From assembly GCA_021817875.1 (NCBI GenBank), contig JAKAFQ010000240.1, positions 1 through 6,687 of the forward strand: a stretch of DNA of 6,687 nt. Reading direction: 5' to 3'. The notes beneath the pieces were generated by a model that saw only the letters and a list, made by a program, of their open reading frames with translations, ran no database searches and was not told the origin of the DNA. Positions within the stretch are counted from its first letter, which is position 1. Each line of letters opens with the position of its first letter. Shown in pieces: positions 1 to 6,453 of the stretch. This DNA is from Pseudomonadota bacterium. GTDB lineage: Bacteria > Pseudomonadota > Gammaproteobacteria > Steroidobacterales > Steroidobacteraceae. Position numbers and translations under genes: made by a program.

Positions 1-380
1 TGACGTTGCTCTCGGATGCCGCGAACCAGGCGGTGAGCACCGGCGGTGGCATCACGATCGCGGAAGGGGTGAGGGTGTGCATGGCCGCGGGGCTGACCTT
101 CCTCGTGATGCGCCAGGTGATGCCCATGGCCGCGGGGCTCGCGAGCGGCTTGGCGCTCAGCTCATTCGGCATCGTGAGCGCGGCACTGGCGTGGGGGCTC
201 GGGCGGGCATCGCGCGGCTCGGGGGACTTCGCGCGCGGGGCGCTGCTCGATCGCGAGACCACGCGCTGGGACAGTTTCAGTCGCAAGGCGGGCTATCACT
301 TGGGCCACGGCATCGCCGGCGGTGCGCGCGCGGTCACGCGCGGCTGGCGGGAGAACACGATTCGGGGGAGTCGCTCATGA
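1..380 (+). CDS. virB6: VirB6/TrbL-family inner-membrane T4SS protein, C-terminal part (5' end cut by window)
   Basis: VirB6 is the polytopic inner-membrane subunit of the type IV secretion channel. Only about the last 125 residues are present. The frame is open back to base 1, so the gene enters from the left and the TTG at 6 is not a credible start. The visible part has two to three hydrophobic stretches rich in Ala, Gly, Leu and Met (about residues 18-62 counted from base 6). They are followed by a roughly 55-residue hydrophilic, Arg/Gly-rich tail with no membrane segment, the usual VirB6 ending. The family call rests on this topology plus position directly before virB7 and virB8, since VirB6 sequences diverge strongly. 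The stop TGA (378-380) overlaps the virB7 ATG (377-379), implying translational coupling. A five-residue motif, MAAGL, occurs twice, 15 residues apart, from a 15-base DNA repeat. Confidence 0.8.
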   Translation, partial: TLLSDAANQAVSTGGGITIAEGVRVCMAAGLTFLVMRQVMPMAAGLASGLALSSFGIVSAALAWGLGRASRGSGDFARGALLDRETTRWDSFSRKAGYHLGHGIAGGARAVTRGWRENTIRGSRS

Positions 381-568
381 GAGGCAGAGGATTCGTGTGG
401 GGCGGGGTGATCGTGGTGCTGAGTGCCGTGACCGCCGGCTGTGCGTCGGATCGGGGATTTCGCTGTGGCGGGGATCTCGTGCGCATCAATCCCCCGGCGA
501 AGGCGGCCGCGACGCAGAGGCCTAAGCCAGCAGAGCGGCGCTCACATGCGAGCGGAGACTCGCCATGA
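377..568 (+). CDS. virB7: VirB7-like outer-membrane lipoprotein
   Basis: This is a 63-residue small lipoprotein in the VirB7 slot between virB6 and virB8. The N-terminus is a lipoprotein signal peptide: short basic MRGRG, a hydrophobic core at residues 6-20, then the lipobox TAGC with Cys22 as the lipidation site. Ala at +2 is compatible with outer-membrane sorting. The mature part is about 42 residues, polar, Pro/Lys/Arg-rich at the end, with a second cysteine at residue 30. In the family, VirB7 anchors and stabilises VirB9 in the outer-membrane core complex, in some systems by a disulfide. The length suits the classic short VirB7 and leaves no space for the extra globular domain of Xanthomonas-type VirB7. 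The start has a GGGGGAG ribosome binding site 7 bases upstream and overlaps the virB6 stop. Sequence similarity alone would not identify it; lipobox and context carry the call. Thr at -3 of the lipobox is less common than Leu. Confidence 0.75.
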   Translation: MRGRGFVWGGVIVVLSAVTAGCASDRGFRCGGDLVRINPPAKAAATQRPKPAERRSHASGDSP

Positions 569-1299
569 AGCGCGATCCGGCACTCGAGGCCTATTTCGAG
601 GAGGCCGCGAGCTGGGATGCCGATCGGATCCGCCGGGCGCGCCGCGGCGAGCGCACCGCCTGGTGGGTCGCGGGCGCGGGGTGGACGGGGCTCGTGCTGC
701 TCGCGCTTGCGCTCATGCTGCTCATGCCCCTGAAGCGTGTCGTGCCGTTCGTCATCCGCGTCGATCGCAGCACGGGCATCGTCGATACGGTGCCGGTCTA
801 TGCCGGTAAGGACGACTTCTCCGCGGCCGTGACGCGCTACTTCCTCGATCAGTACGTGACGGTCTGCGAGCGCTTCGACTTCGCCACCGCCGAGAGCGAC
901 TACGAGGAGTGCGGGGCGTTCAACTCACCCGAGCGCAATCAGCTCTGGTACACGAAGTGGGCGCGAACCAATCCCGACTCGCCGCTCAATCGCTACAAGG
1001 ACGGCACGACGGTGAGCGCGCACGTGATCGCGATCAGCCTCTTCAGCCACGCAAGCGGGATGCACGACCTGGCGCAGGTGCGCTACCTCAAGGCGGTGCA
1101 TCCCGCCGGCGGCAGCGCTGCGCAACAGAGCTACTGGATCGCGACGATCCAGTACACCTACACGAAGCCGTCGTCCAACCCGAGGGATCGGGACTGGAAT
1201 CCGCTGGGGTTCAAGGTCCTCGACTTCCATGCCGAGCCCGAAGTGCTGCCGGAGCGGACATCCGGGGCGGGCACGCCCGGGCAGGGAGGTGTGTCATGA
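565..1299 (+). CDS. virB8: VirB8 inner-membrane/periplasmic T4SS subunit
   Basis: This 244-residue bitopic protein has the usual VirB8 length. A cytoplasmic N-terminus of about 32 residues rich in Arg and Glu is followed by one membrane helix (about residues 33-54). The juxtamembrane segment PLKRVVPFVIRVDRSTG (55-71) is the typical VirB8 entry into the periplasmic NTF2-like domain. The family motif near the C-terminus, NPLGFKVLDF then EPE (212-226), is clear. VirB8 is an assembly factor that contacts VirB9, VirB10 and VirB6 and nucleates the inner-membrane complex. Two cysteines, 101 and 116, lie in the periplasmic domain. The ATG at 565 overlaps the virB7 stop by four bases and has GGAG at 554-557, 7 bases away. 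The last 15 or so residues are Gly/Pro/Ser-rich and look like a disordered tail. Confidence 0.95.
   Translation: MKRDPALEAYFEEAASWDADRIRRARRGERTAWWVAGAGWTGLVLLALALMLLMPLKRVVPFVIRVDRSTGIVDTVPVYAGKDDFSAAVTRYFLDQYVTVCERFDFATAESDYEECGAFNSPERNQLWYTKWARTNPDSPLNRYKDGTTVSAHVIAISLFSHASGMHDLAQVRYLKAVHPAGGSAAQQSYWIATIQYTYTKPSSNPRDRDWNPLGFKVLDFHAEPEVLPERTSGAGTPGQGGVS
1284..1290 (+). promoter_or_regulatory. Shine-Dalgarno site of virB9
   Basis: GGGAGGT lies five bases before the virB9 ATG at 1296. It decides the start: the same frame stays open upstream to about 909, but that extension lies wholly inside virB8, and only the start at 1296 gives a signal peptide. Confidence 0.8.
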
Positions 1300-2120
1300 G
1301 GACACGCGCGCATCACATCGGAGTGTGGATCGGTGCGGCGCTCGCGCTCTCTGTGGCCACGGCCGCGAGAGCGGAATTCCTCCCCGTACCGGGCCGGCTC
1401 GATCCGCGCATCCGCACCGTGGTCTACGAGCGCGACCAGGTCTATCGGCTCTACGGGTTCGTCGGCTACGAGCTCGACCTCGTCTTCGGCGCCCACGAGA
1501 CGTTCGTCGGACTCTCGGCGGGCGACCCCGAGGATCTCATCTACAGCGCGCATGGGCATGTCTTGACGTTGCGCCCGAAGGCCCTCGCCGTGCACACGAA
1601 CATCACGGTGACGACGAGCCGGCACCGCTACTACTTCGATTACTCGGCGAGGCGAGGCCCACCGCATGACGGGGTGCACGTCATGTATGCCGTGCGGTTC
1701 ATCTATCCGGTGAAGCCGACCGTGGCGCGGGCTCCGACGGTGGGCGAGCGCGTGAGGGGAGCGCTCGAGCGTGCTGAGCACGCGCCCGCGCTCAATCTCG
1801 ACTACTGGTACTGCGGCAGTGCGGCGTTGAAACCGGTCGCGGCGTCCGACAACGGCATCGAGACGCGCCTTACCTTCGGGGCGCGCCGGGAGCTGCCCGC
1901 GGTCTTCGTGCTGAACGCCGACGGGGCGGAGTCGCTCGTCAACTTCAGCATGCATCAGGGCACGATGGTGATCGAGCGGGTGGCCCATCGGTTCGTGCTG
2001 CGCCGCGGCAGGCTGGTCGGCTACATCGTGAACAAGGGATTCACGGGCGGGGGCAAGCGTCTCGCCTCGGGCACGATCAGTCCTTCGGTGCGGCGGGTGG
2101 TGAGGAGAGCGCGGCCGTGA
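1296..2120 (+). CDS. virB9: VirB9 periplasmic/outer-membrane core T4SS subunit
   Basis: This is a 274-residue secreted protein (TrbG/VirB9 family, normal length). A Sec signal peptide covers residues 1-26, with probable cleavage after ARA before EF. The N-terminal domain includes the DPRIRTVVYERDQVYRL segment (36-52) typical of the family. A linker around 140-165 leads to the C-terminal beta domain starting near LDYWYCGS (168-175). It continues with the conserved pattern of a Pro-x-Val-Phe strand, DG.E..VN, and the FVLRRG...VGYIVN strand pair (233-246). The C-terminal domain binds VirB7 and VirB10 in the outer-membrane core. The mature protein has a single cysteine, Cys173, at the start of the C-terminal domain. 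The start overlaps the virB8 stop as ATGA and the gene ends overlapping virB10 as GTGA. Confidence 0.95.
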   Translation: MRTRAHHIGVWIGAALALSVATAARAEFLPVPGRLDPRIRTVVYERDQVYRLYGFVGYELDLVFGAHETFVGLSAGDPEDLIYSAHGHVLTLRPKALAVHTNITVTTSRHRYYFDYSARRGPPHDGVHVMYAVRFIYPVKPTVARAPTVGERVRGALERAEHAPALNLDYWYCGSAALKPVAASDNGIETRLTFGARRELPAVFVLNADGAESLVNFSMHQGTMVIERVAHRFVLRRGRLVGYIVNKGFTGGGKRLASGTISPSVRRVVRRARP

Positions 2121-3433
2121 GGCTCTTTGGCGCACCACGGGCACCGGAGCCGAAAAAGCTCGAAGGCGCATCACGCGACGAGGAAGGTCAAGTCGCCCCG
2201 GGTTCCGGGAACGATACCGGGCCCCGGGTGGTGGGCGAGCGCGGGATCAGCTCGATCAACCGGGCCCGCTCGCTGCAGTCACGCGTCACGAACCTCCTCG
2301 CCTTGGGACTGATGTCGGCTCTCGGTGTGGGGCTTCTCGGCTGGTACTACGCGCATACGTTCGCCGCGGAGTCCGCGGCGCGCGGCACCCGGGAAGCGGC
2401 CGTCCGCCAACAGGCCTCGGGCACCGTGCGCTTGCCGCCGCTCGGGCCGATCCGGCCGCCGGCGATCGCATCGGGCGCCAAGTCATCGCTCGTTGCGAGC
2501 GCACTCGGTCCTCCGCCGGCGCCGCCGCCGATGCCGGGATCGGATCCGGTGATACTCGCGGGGTACCCGCAAGGTGCACCGGCGTATGGCGGGACCGCGA
2601 CACCGGTCGGCGGCGGCAGATCACTGCGGGAGCGGGCGCTCGAGCGCGAGCTCTCGGGACCCGCCTTCGACACGAACCCGACGAGCGGCGCATCGTCGGC
2701 ATCCGGCCAGGGCGGACAGCCGTCAGCGGGTGAGATCGCGGCGGCCGGGACAGGGGCTCTTCCGCCGCCGGCGGGCTTCTCCGGGACCGGTGCACCCACG
2801 AGTAGGTTGGGTGCGCTGCTCACCCCCACGGTGACGAGGACGGCGCGGCCCACGGTACTGCCCACGCGGCGGCTGCTCCTGCCGGAGGGAGCCTTCATCA
2901 ACTGCACGCTCGAGACGGCGATCGACTCGACGCTGCCCGGCATGACAACGTGCATCACGGCGACCGATACGTTCGGCGCCGACGGGACGGTGGTGCTCCT
3001 GCCCCGCGGGACCGAGCTCGTCGGGGAGACCCGCGGCCAGGTGCAGCAGGGCTCAGCGCGCGTCTTCGTCCTCTGGACGGAGGCGCGCACGCCGGGCGGG
3101 ATCGTGATTCCGCTCGATTCGCCGGGAACGGATGCGCTCGGCCGATCGGGACTCACGGGTACCGTGAACCGGCACTTCTGGGAGCGCTTCGGGGCGGCGA
3201 TCCTGATCTCGGTGATCAACGGCGGGATCCAGTACGGGGTGCAGTCGCAGAGCCAGGGCGGGGCGCTGATCTATGAGCCCGACACCACCGAGGGCGTCAT
3301 GACCGAGGCGCTGAAGAGCACCGTCGACATTCCGCCGACCGTGACGGTGCCGAACGGCGCGCGGATCCAGGTGCTCGTCGCCCGCAACATCGACTTCAGG
3401 TCCGTCTATGCGCTGCGACCCACAGGCCGGTGA
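2117..3433 (+). CDS. virB10: VirB10 core-complex scaffold protein
   Basis: This 438-residue TrbI/VirB10 family protein spans both membranes in the family. Domains visible: a charged cytoplasmic N-terminus (1-57), one membrane helix (about 58-79), a long Pro/Gly/Ala/Ser-rich periplasmic linker (about 100-250), then the C-terminal beta-barrel domain from LLLPEGAFINCTLET (253-267). The outer-membrane antenna helices lie near HFWERFGAAILISVINGG (353-370). The ending VARNIDFRSVYAL (421-433) is the family's closing motif. Cys263 and Cys279 lie in the C-terminal domain and could form a disulfide. VirB10 senses ATP use by VirD4/VirB11 and gates the outer-membrane pore. The start is GTG at 2117, overlapping the virB9 stop by four bases, with GAGGAGAG at 2102-2109, 7 bases upstream. 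Confidence 0.96.
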   Translation: MRLFGAPRAPEPKKLEGASRDEEGQVAPGSGNDTGPRVVGERGISSINRARSLQSRVTNLLALGLMSALGVGLLGWYYAHTFAAESAARGTREAAVRQQASGTVRLPPLGPIRPPAIASGAKSSLVASALGPPPAPPPMPGSDPVILAGYPQGAPAYGGTATPVGGGRSLRERALERELSGPAFDTNPTSGASSASGQGGQPSAGEIAAAGTGALPPPAGFSGTGAPTSRLGALLTPTVTRTARPTVLPTRRLLLPEGAFINCTLETAIDSTLPGMTTCITATDTFGADGTVVLLPRGTELVGETRGQVQQGSARVFVLWTEARTPGGIVIPLDSPGTDALGRSGLTGTVNRHFWERFGAAILISVINGGIQYGVQSQSQGGALIYEPDTTEGVMTEALKSTVDIPPTVTVPNGARIQVLVARNIDFRSVYALRPTGR

Positions 3434-4511
3434 GCCCATCGTCCCGATCGCGGGGAGGCAGGGAGGGTCGGAGGAAGCCCCTGCGGTGGCGCGCGCGCCG
3501 CAAAGCTCGGCGCTCGAGCTCACGCTGCGGGCGTTGCGGCCGTGGCTCGCGAACCCGGAGGTGACCGAGCTCTGTATCAACCGCCCCGGGGAGGCCTTCC
3601 TCGAGCTGCGCTCGGGCTGGCGCTGCGAGGCGCTGCCGTTTGCGGACTTCAACTGGTGTCGGCGGCTCGCGAAGCTGGTGGCGAACTCGACGCGCCAGCG
3701 CATCGATGAGGAATCCCCTCTCCTCTCCGCCGCGCTTCCGAGCGGCGAGCGCATCCAGATCGTGCTGCCGCCGGCGTCCACTCCGGGGTGTGTCGCGATC
3801 ACGATCCGCCGGCCGTCCGATGAGATCTGGTCGATCGAGGAGCTCGCACGGCGGGGGATCTTCCGCGCGACCCGGCGCGCGAGCGAGGCGCTCGATGAGA
3901 CGGAGTTGGAGCTCAAGCGGCTGCTCGAGGCCGAGTCCTACGAGGCGTTCATGCGCCTCGCGGTGGTGAGCCGCAGGAACATCCTCGTCTCGGGGCCCAC
4001 CGGCTCCGGCAAGACCACCTGGACCAAGGCGCTGATCCGGGAGATCCCGGGCGATGAGCGGCTGATCACCATCGAGGATGCGCGCGAGCTCGTGCTCGAT
4101 CGGCATCCGAACCACGTGCGCCTCTACTACAGCAAGGACGGGCAGGGGCTCGCGCGGGTGAGCCCGAAGCAGCTGCTCGAGTCCTGTCTTCGCATGCGCC
4201 CGGATCGGATCCTGCTGGCAGAGCTCCGATCGGAAGAGGCGTTCGACTACCTGCGCAACGTCAACTCCGGCCACCCGGGCTCGATCACGAGCGTGCACGC
4301 GGCGAGCGCCGAGCTCGCCTTCGAGCAGCTGGTCCTGCTCGTGAAGCAAAGCGCCGGCGGCCAGGAGCTCGCCCGCGCGGACATCAAGAACCTGCTCTAT
4401 CTCCTGATCGATGTCGTCATTCAGTTCGGCGTCGATCACCACCAGCGCTACATCAAGGAAATCTGGTATGACCCCGAGCGCAAGCATCGCGGTCTCGCGG
4501 CCGCGGGCTAA
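3408..4511 (+). CDS. virB11: VirB11 traffic ATPase (start uncertain: 3408 ATG or 3486 GTG)
   Basis: VirB11 is a hexameric AAA+-like ATPase on the cytoplasmic face of the channel that works in pilus assembly and substrate transfer. Numbering is from ATG 3408 (367 residues). The N-terminal domain carries the INRPGEAF motif (about 57-64) and the ATIRRP-type strand (ITIRRPS). Walker A is GPTGSGKT (196-203, Lys202). The Asp box is LITIEDARELV (219-229). Walker B is RPDRILLAELR (264-274). The His box is GHPGSITSVHA (288-298). All catalytic motifs are intact. From the ATG the gene overlaps virB10 by 26 bases with only a weak AGG upstream. GTG at 3486 would give 341 residues, close to the roughly 344 of Agrobacterium VirB11, places INRPGE at the family's usual depth, and has a strong GGAGGA. 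I give the longest frame because the extra 26 codons still look coding in base composition, but the GTG start is at least as likely. Confidence 0.96.
   Translation: MRCDPQAGEPIVPIAGRQGGSEEAPAVARAPQSSALELTLRALRPWLANPEVTELCINRPGEAFLELRSGWRCEALPFADFNWCRRLAKLVANSTRQRIDEESPLLSAALPSGERIQIVLPPASTPGCVAITIRRPSDEIWSIEELARRGIFRATRRASEALDETELELKRLLEAESYEAFMRLAVVSRRNILVSGPTGSGKTTWTKALIREIPGDERLITIEDARELVLDRHPNHVRLYYSKDGQGLARVSPKQLLESCLRMRPDRILLAELRSEEAFDYLRNVNSGHPGSITSVHAASAELAFEQLVLLVKQSAGGQELARADIKNLLYLLIDVVIQFGVDHHQRYIKEIWYDPERKHRGLAAAG
3470..3475 (+). promoter_or_regulatory. Candidate Shine-Dalgarno for the internal GTG start of virB11
   Basis: GGAGGA ends 10 bases before GTG 3486, in the virB11 frame. 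It is the best ribosome binding site near this gene. If used, virB11 does not overlap virB10 and is separated from it by 52 bases. Confidence 0.5.
4455..4460 (+). promoter_or_regulatory. Shine-Dalgarno site of virD4, inside virB11
   Basis: AAGGAA lies 7 bases before ATG 4468 and decides that start over the in-frame ATG at 4411, which has no comparable purine run and would extend the overlap with virB11 to 101 bases. Confidence 0.65.
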
Positions 4512-6444
4512 GACCGCTTGGGTCGGTGGGGCCTGCAGGACCGCGGGCGCGGTGCTCGCGGCGGTCGCGGCGGCGCTCTATCTCTCGGGGTTCTTCTTCC
4601 TGTGGTCGATTCATCTCGATCCACGCGCGGCGAGTCCGCTCACGGTGCTGCGCTTTGCGTACTACTACGGCGCATGGCCGCGGGTGCATGGGGCGTTGGT
4701 GCGATCGTGTCTCGGCGGGACGGCGGCGGTGTTACTCAGCGGTCTTGCGCTGTTGCTCCCGAAGCGACGGCCGCTCCACGGTGAGGCGCGGTTCGCGACG
4801 CGGCGTGAGATCGCGGGCGCGGGGCTCCTCGGTGAGCGGGGGATCATCCTCGGCCGTCTCGGGCGGCGCTGCCTGATGCTCTCCGGGCAACAGGGCGTGG
4901 TGCTCGCCGCCCCGCCGCGGGCCGGCAAGGGGGTCGGGGTCGTGATCCCGAACCTGCTCAACTGGCCGGACTCGGTGATCTGCGTCGACATCAAGCGTGA
5001 GAACTGGACGCTGACCGCGGGGTTTAGGGCGCACTCGGGACAGGCGTGCTTTCTCTTCGATCCCTTTGCCGAGGACGGGCGCACCGCGCGCTGGAATCCC
5101 TTCTTCTACGTCTCCTCCGATGCGCTGAAGCGGGTGAACGATCTGCAGCGCATCGCCGAGATGCTTTATCCCGATCCGCCGAACGTCGATCCCTTCTGGA
5201 CTGCGAGCGCCCGCTCGCTCTTTCTCGGCATTGCGCTCTATTTGTTCGAGACACCCTCGATGCCGAAGACGATCGGCGAGGTGCTGCGCCAGGGGATGGC
5301 CTCAGACGATGAGGGTTTCGGGCAGCACTGGAAGCGCATCGTGGAGGGACGGGGCAAGGGCCGGTTCCCGTTGTCCACCCAGTGCGTGCGGGCGCTGTAT
5401 GACGTGATCGACCTGGCGCCGGTGACCGCGAGCTCCATCCGCAAGACCTTCACCTCGCGGCTTGATCTCTGGCTGAACCCCATCCTCGATGCCGCGACCG
5501 CGGGCAACGACTTCGATCTCAGGGACCTTCGCCGCAAGGCGATGTCGATCTACGTCGGCGTCAATCCGGATGACCTGCACCGGCTGCGGCCGGTGCTGAG
5601 TCTTTTCTTCCAGCAGGCGATCGGGCTTCAGACCCGGGCGCTGCCTGAGCTCGACCCGACACTGACTCACCAGGTGCTGATGATGCTCGATGAGTTCGCC
5701 GCTCTCGGGCGCATTCCGATCATCGCGGAATCCGTGAGTTACCTCCCCGGTTACAACGTCCGGGTCGTGCTCGTGATCCACACGCCGGCGCAGCTGCGCG
5801 AGGTCTATGGCGTGAATGCGGCCGAGACGATGCTGAAGAGTCTGGCTGCGCGGATCGTGTTCGCGCCGAAGGACTTCCCGGATGCGCGGGAGATCTCGGA
5901 TGAGCTCGGGATGACGACCGTGAAGGCGCGCACCCTCTCGCGGCCGCTCTTCGACTGGGGCGATGCGAAGGGACGGCGCTCAAGGAGCGTCAGTGTGAGC
6001 GAGCAGCGCCGCGCGCTGCTTCTGCCGCAGGAGGTCAAGGCGCTCGGAACCGACCGGGCGCTGATCTTCTACGAGGGGCTCTGGCCCATCCGCTGCCGAA
6101 AGATCCGGTATTTCGAGGATGCGCGCTTTCGGGCGCGGCTCTTGCCGCCGCCGGTGGTGGCGCCGGCCCCGATCGAGACGCCCGCGCCGGCGGCGCCGGG
6201 AGAAGCGGGATCCATTGAGGCGGCGGCCGGGCCTGCCTCGGGCGGTGAGATCCGAGAGGCGAGCAGACCCGTTTTCAGGGAGGCCACGGTGGAGGACATC
6301 GATCGGTTGGACTCCCTGACACTGGAGGACTTCGAGGCGCCGCTCGGTGAGATCGAGCTGCCGGAGAAGGCCGACGGCGAGCGGCTGACGGCCGAGGAGA
6401 TGAATGCCGCGGTCGAGCAGTTCCTTCAGACGCTGCAGCAATAG
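4468..6444 (+). CDS. virD4: VirD4/TraG-family type IV coupling protein ATPase
   Basis: This 658-residue inner-membrane coupling ATPase recruits the relaxase-DNA complex (or effectors) and feeds it to the VirB channel. Two membrane helices lie at about 24-47 and 77-98, separated by a short periplasmic loop, as in VirD4. The segment HGEARFAT (104-111) opens the cytoplasmic domain. Walker A is APPRAGKG (148-155, Lys154). Walker B is VLMMLDEF (403-410, Asp408-Glu409). Between them lies a helical region compatible with the all-alpha domain. Residues 559-600 are Pro/Ala/Gly-rich, and the last 54 residues are strongly acidic (16 Asp/Glu against 3 Lys/Arg). Such tails are variable in the family and may bind substrate or accessory factors; that role here is inference. 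The chosen ATG overlaps the end of virB11 by 44 bases. An upstream in-frame ATG at 4411 would add 19 Ser/Thr-rich residues that do not look like a VirD4 N-terminus. Confidence 0.95.
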   Translation: MTPSASIAVSRPRAKTAWVGGACRTAGAVLAAVAAALYLSGFFFLWSIHLDPRAASPLTVLRFAYYYGAWPRVHGALVRSCLGGTAAVLLSGLALLLPKRRPLHGEARFATRREIAGAGLLGERGIILGRLGRRCLMLSGQQGVVLAAPPRAGKGVGVVIPNLLNWPDSVICVDIKRENWTLTAGFRAHSGQACFLFDPFAEDGRTARWNPFFYVSSDALKRVNDLQRIAEMLYPDPPNVDPFWTASARSLFLGIALYLFETPSMPKTIGEVLRQGMASDDEGFGQHWKRIVEGRGKGRFPLSTQCVRALYDVIDLAPVTASSIRKTFTSRLDLWLNPILDAATAGNDFDLRDLRRKAMSIYVGVNPDDLHRLRPVLSLFFQQAIGLQTRALPELDPTLTHQVLMMLDEFAALGRIPIIAESVSYLPGYNVRVVLVIHTPAQLREVYGVNAAETMLKSLAARIVFAPKDFPDAREISDELGMTTVKARTLSRPLFDWGDAKGRRSRSVSVSEQRRALLLPQEVKALGTDRALIFYEGLWPIRCRKIRYFEDARFRARLLPPPVVAPAPIETPAPAAPGEAGSIEAAAGPASGGEIREASRPVFREATVEDIDRLDSLTLEDFEAPLGEIELPEKADGERLTAEEMNAAVEQFLQTLQQ

Positions 6445-6447
6445 GAG
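6443..6447 (+). promoter_or_regulatory. Shine-Dalgarno site of the gene after virD4
   Basis: AGGAG overlaps the virD4 TAG stop and sits 6 bases before ATG 6454. This close coupling places the downstream gene in the same operon. Confidence 0.8.
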
Positions 6448-6453
6448 ACGTCC

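Noticed and set aside
909..1295. Upstream extension of the virB9 frame
   Set aside because: It lies inside virB8, has no family similarity, and would bury the signal peptide that starts at 1296.
1769..1783. Odd palindrome GCGTGCTGAGCACGC in virB9
   Set aside because: A single-base centre, no T-run, and location in the interdomain linker of a coding gene; no sign of a terminator or operator role.
1158..2174. Long open frame on the minus strand opposite virB9 (338 codons)
   Set aside because: It is Arg/His/Pro-rich shadow coding opposite a well-supported VirB9 and matches no family; long antisense frames are expected at this G+C.
2196..2230. Cluster of CCCGGG-type inverted repeats in the 5' part of virB10
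   Set aside because: Coding for the hydrophilic cytoplasmic N-terminus in a very G+C-rich gene; no matching stem with a T-run, so chance self-complementarity is enough.
2510..2535. CCG-rich short tandem pattern in virB10
   Set aside because: It encodes the PPPAPPP part of the normal VirB10 proline-rich linker and is not an independent repeat element.
3434..3485. Possible small intergenic regulatory region between virB10 and virB11
   Set aside because: Only 52 bases if the GTG start is used, with no -10/-35 pair, hairpin or operator visible beyond the ribosome binding site.
3053..4487. Long minus-strand frames opposite virB10 and virB11
   Set aside because: They lie opposite genes with intact catalytic motifs, have low-complexity translations, and lack a convincing ribosome binding site.
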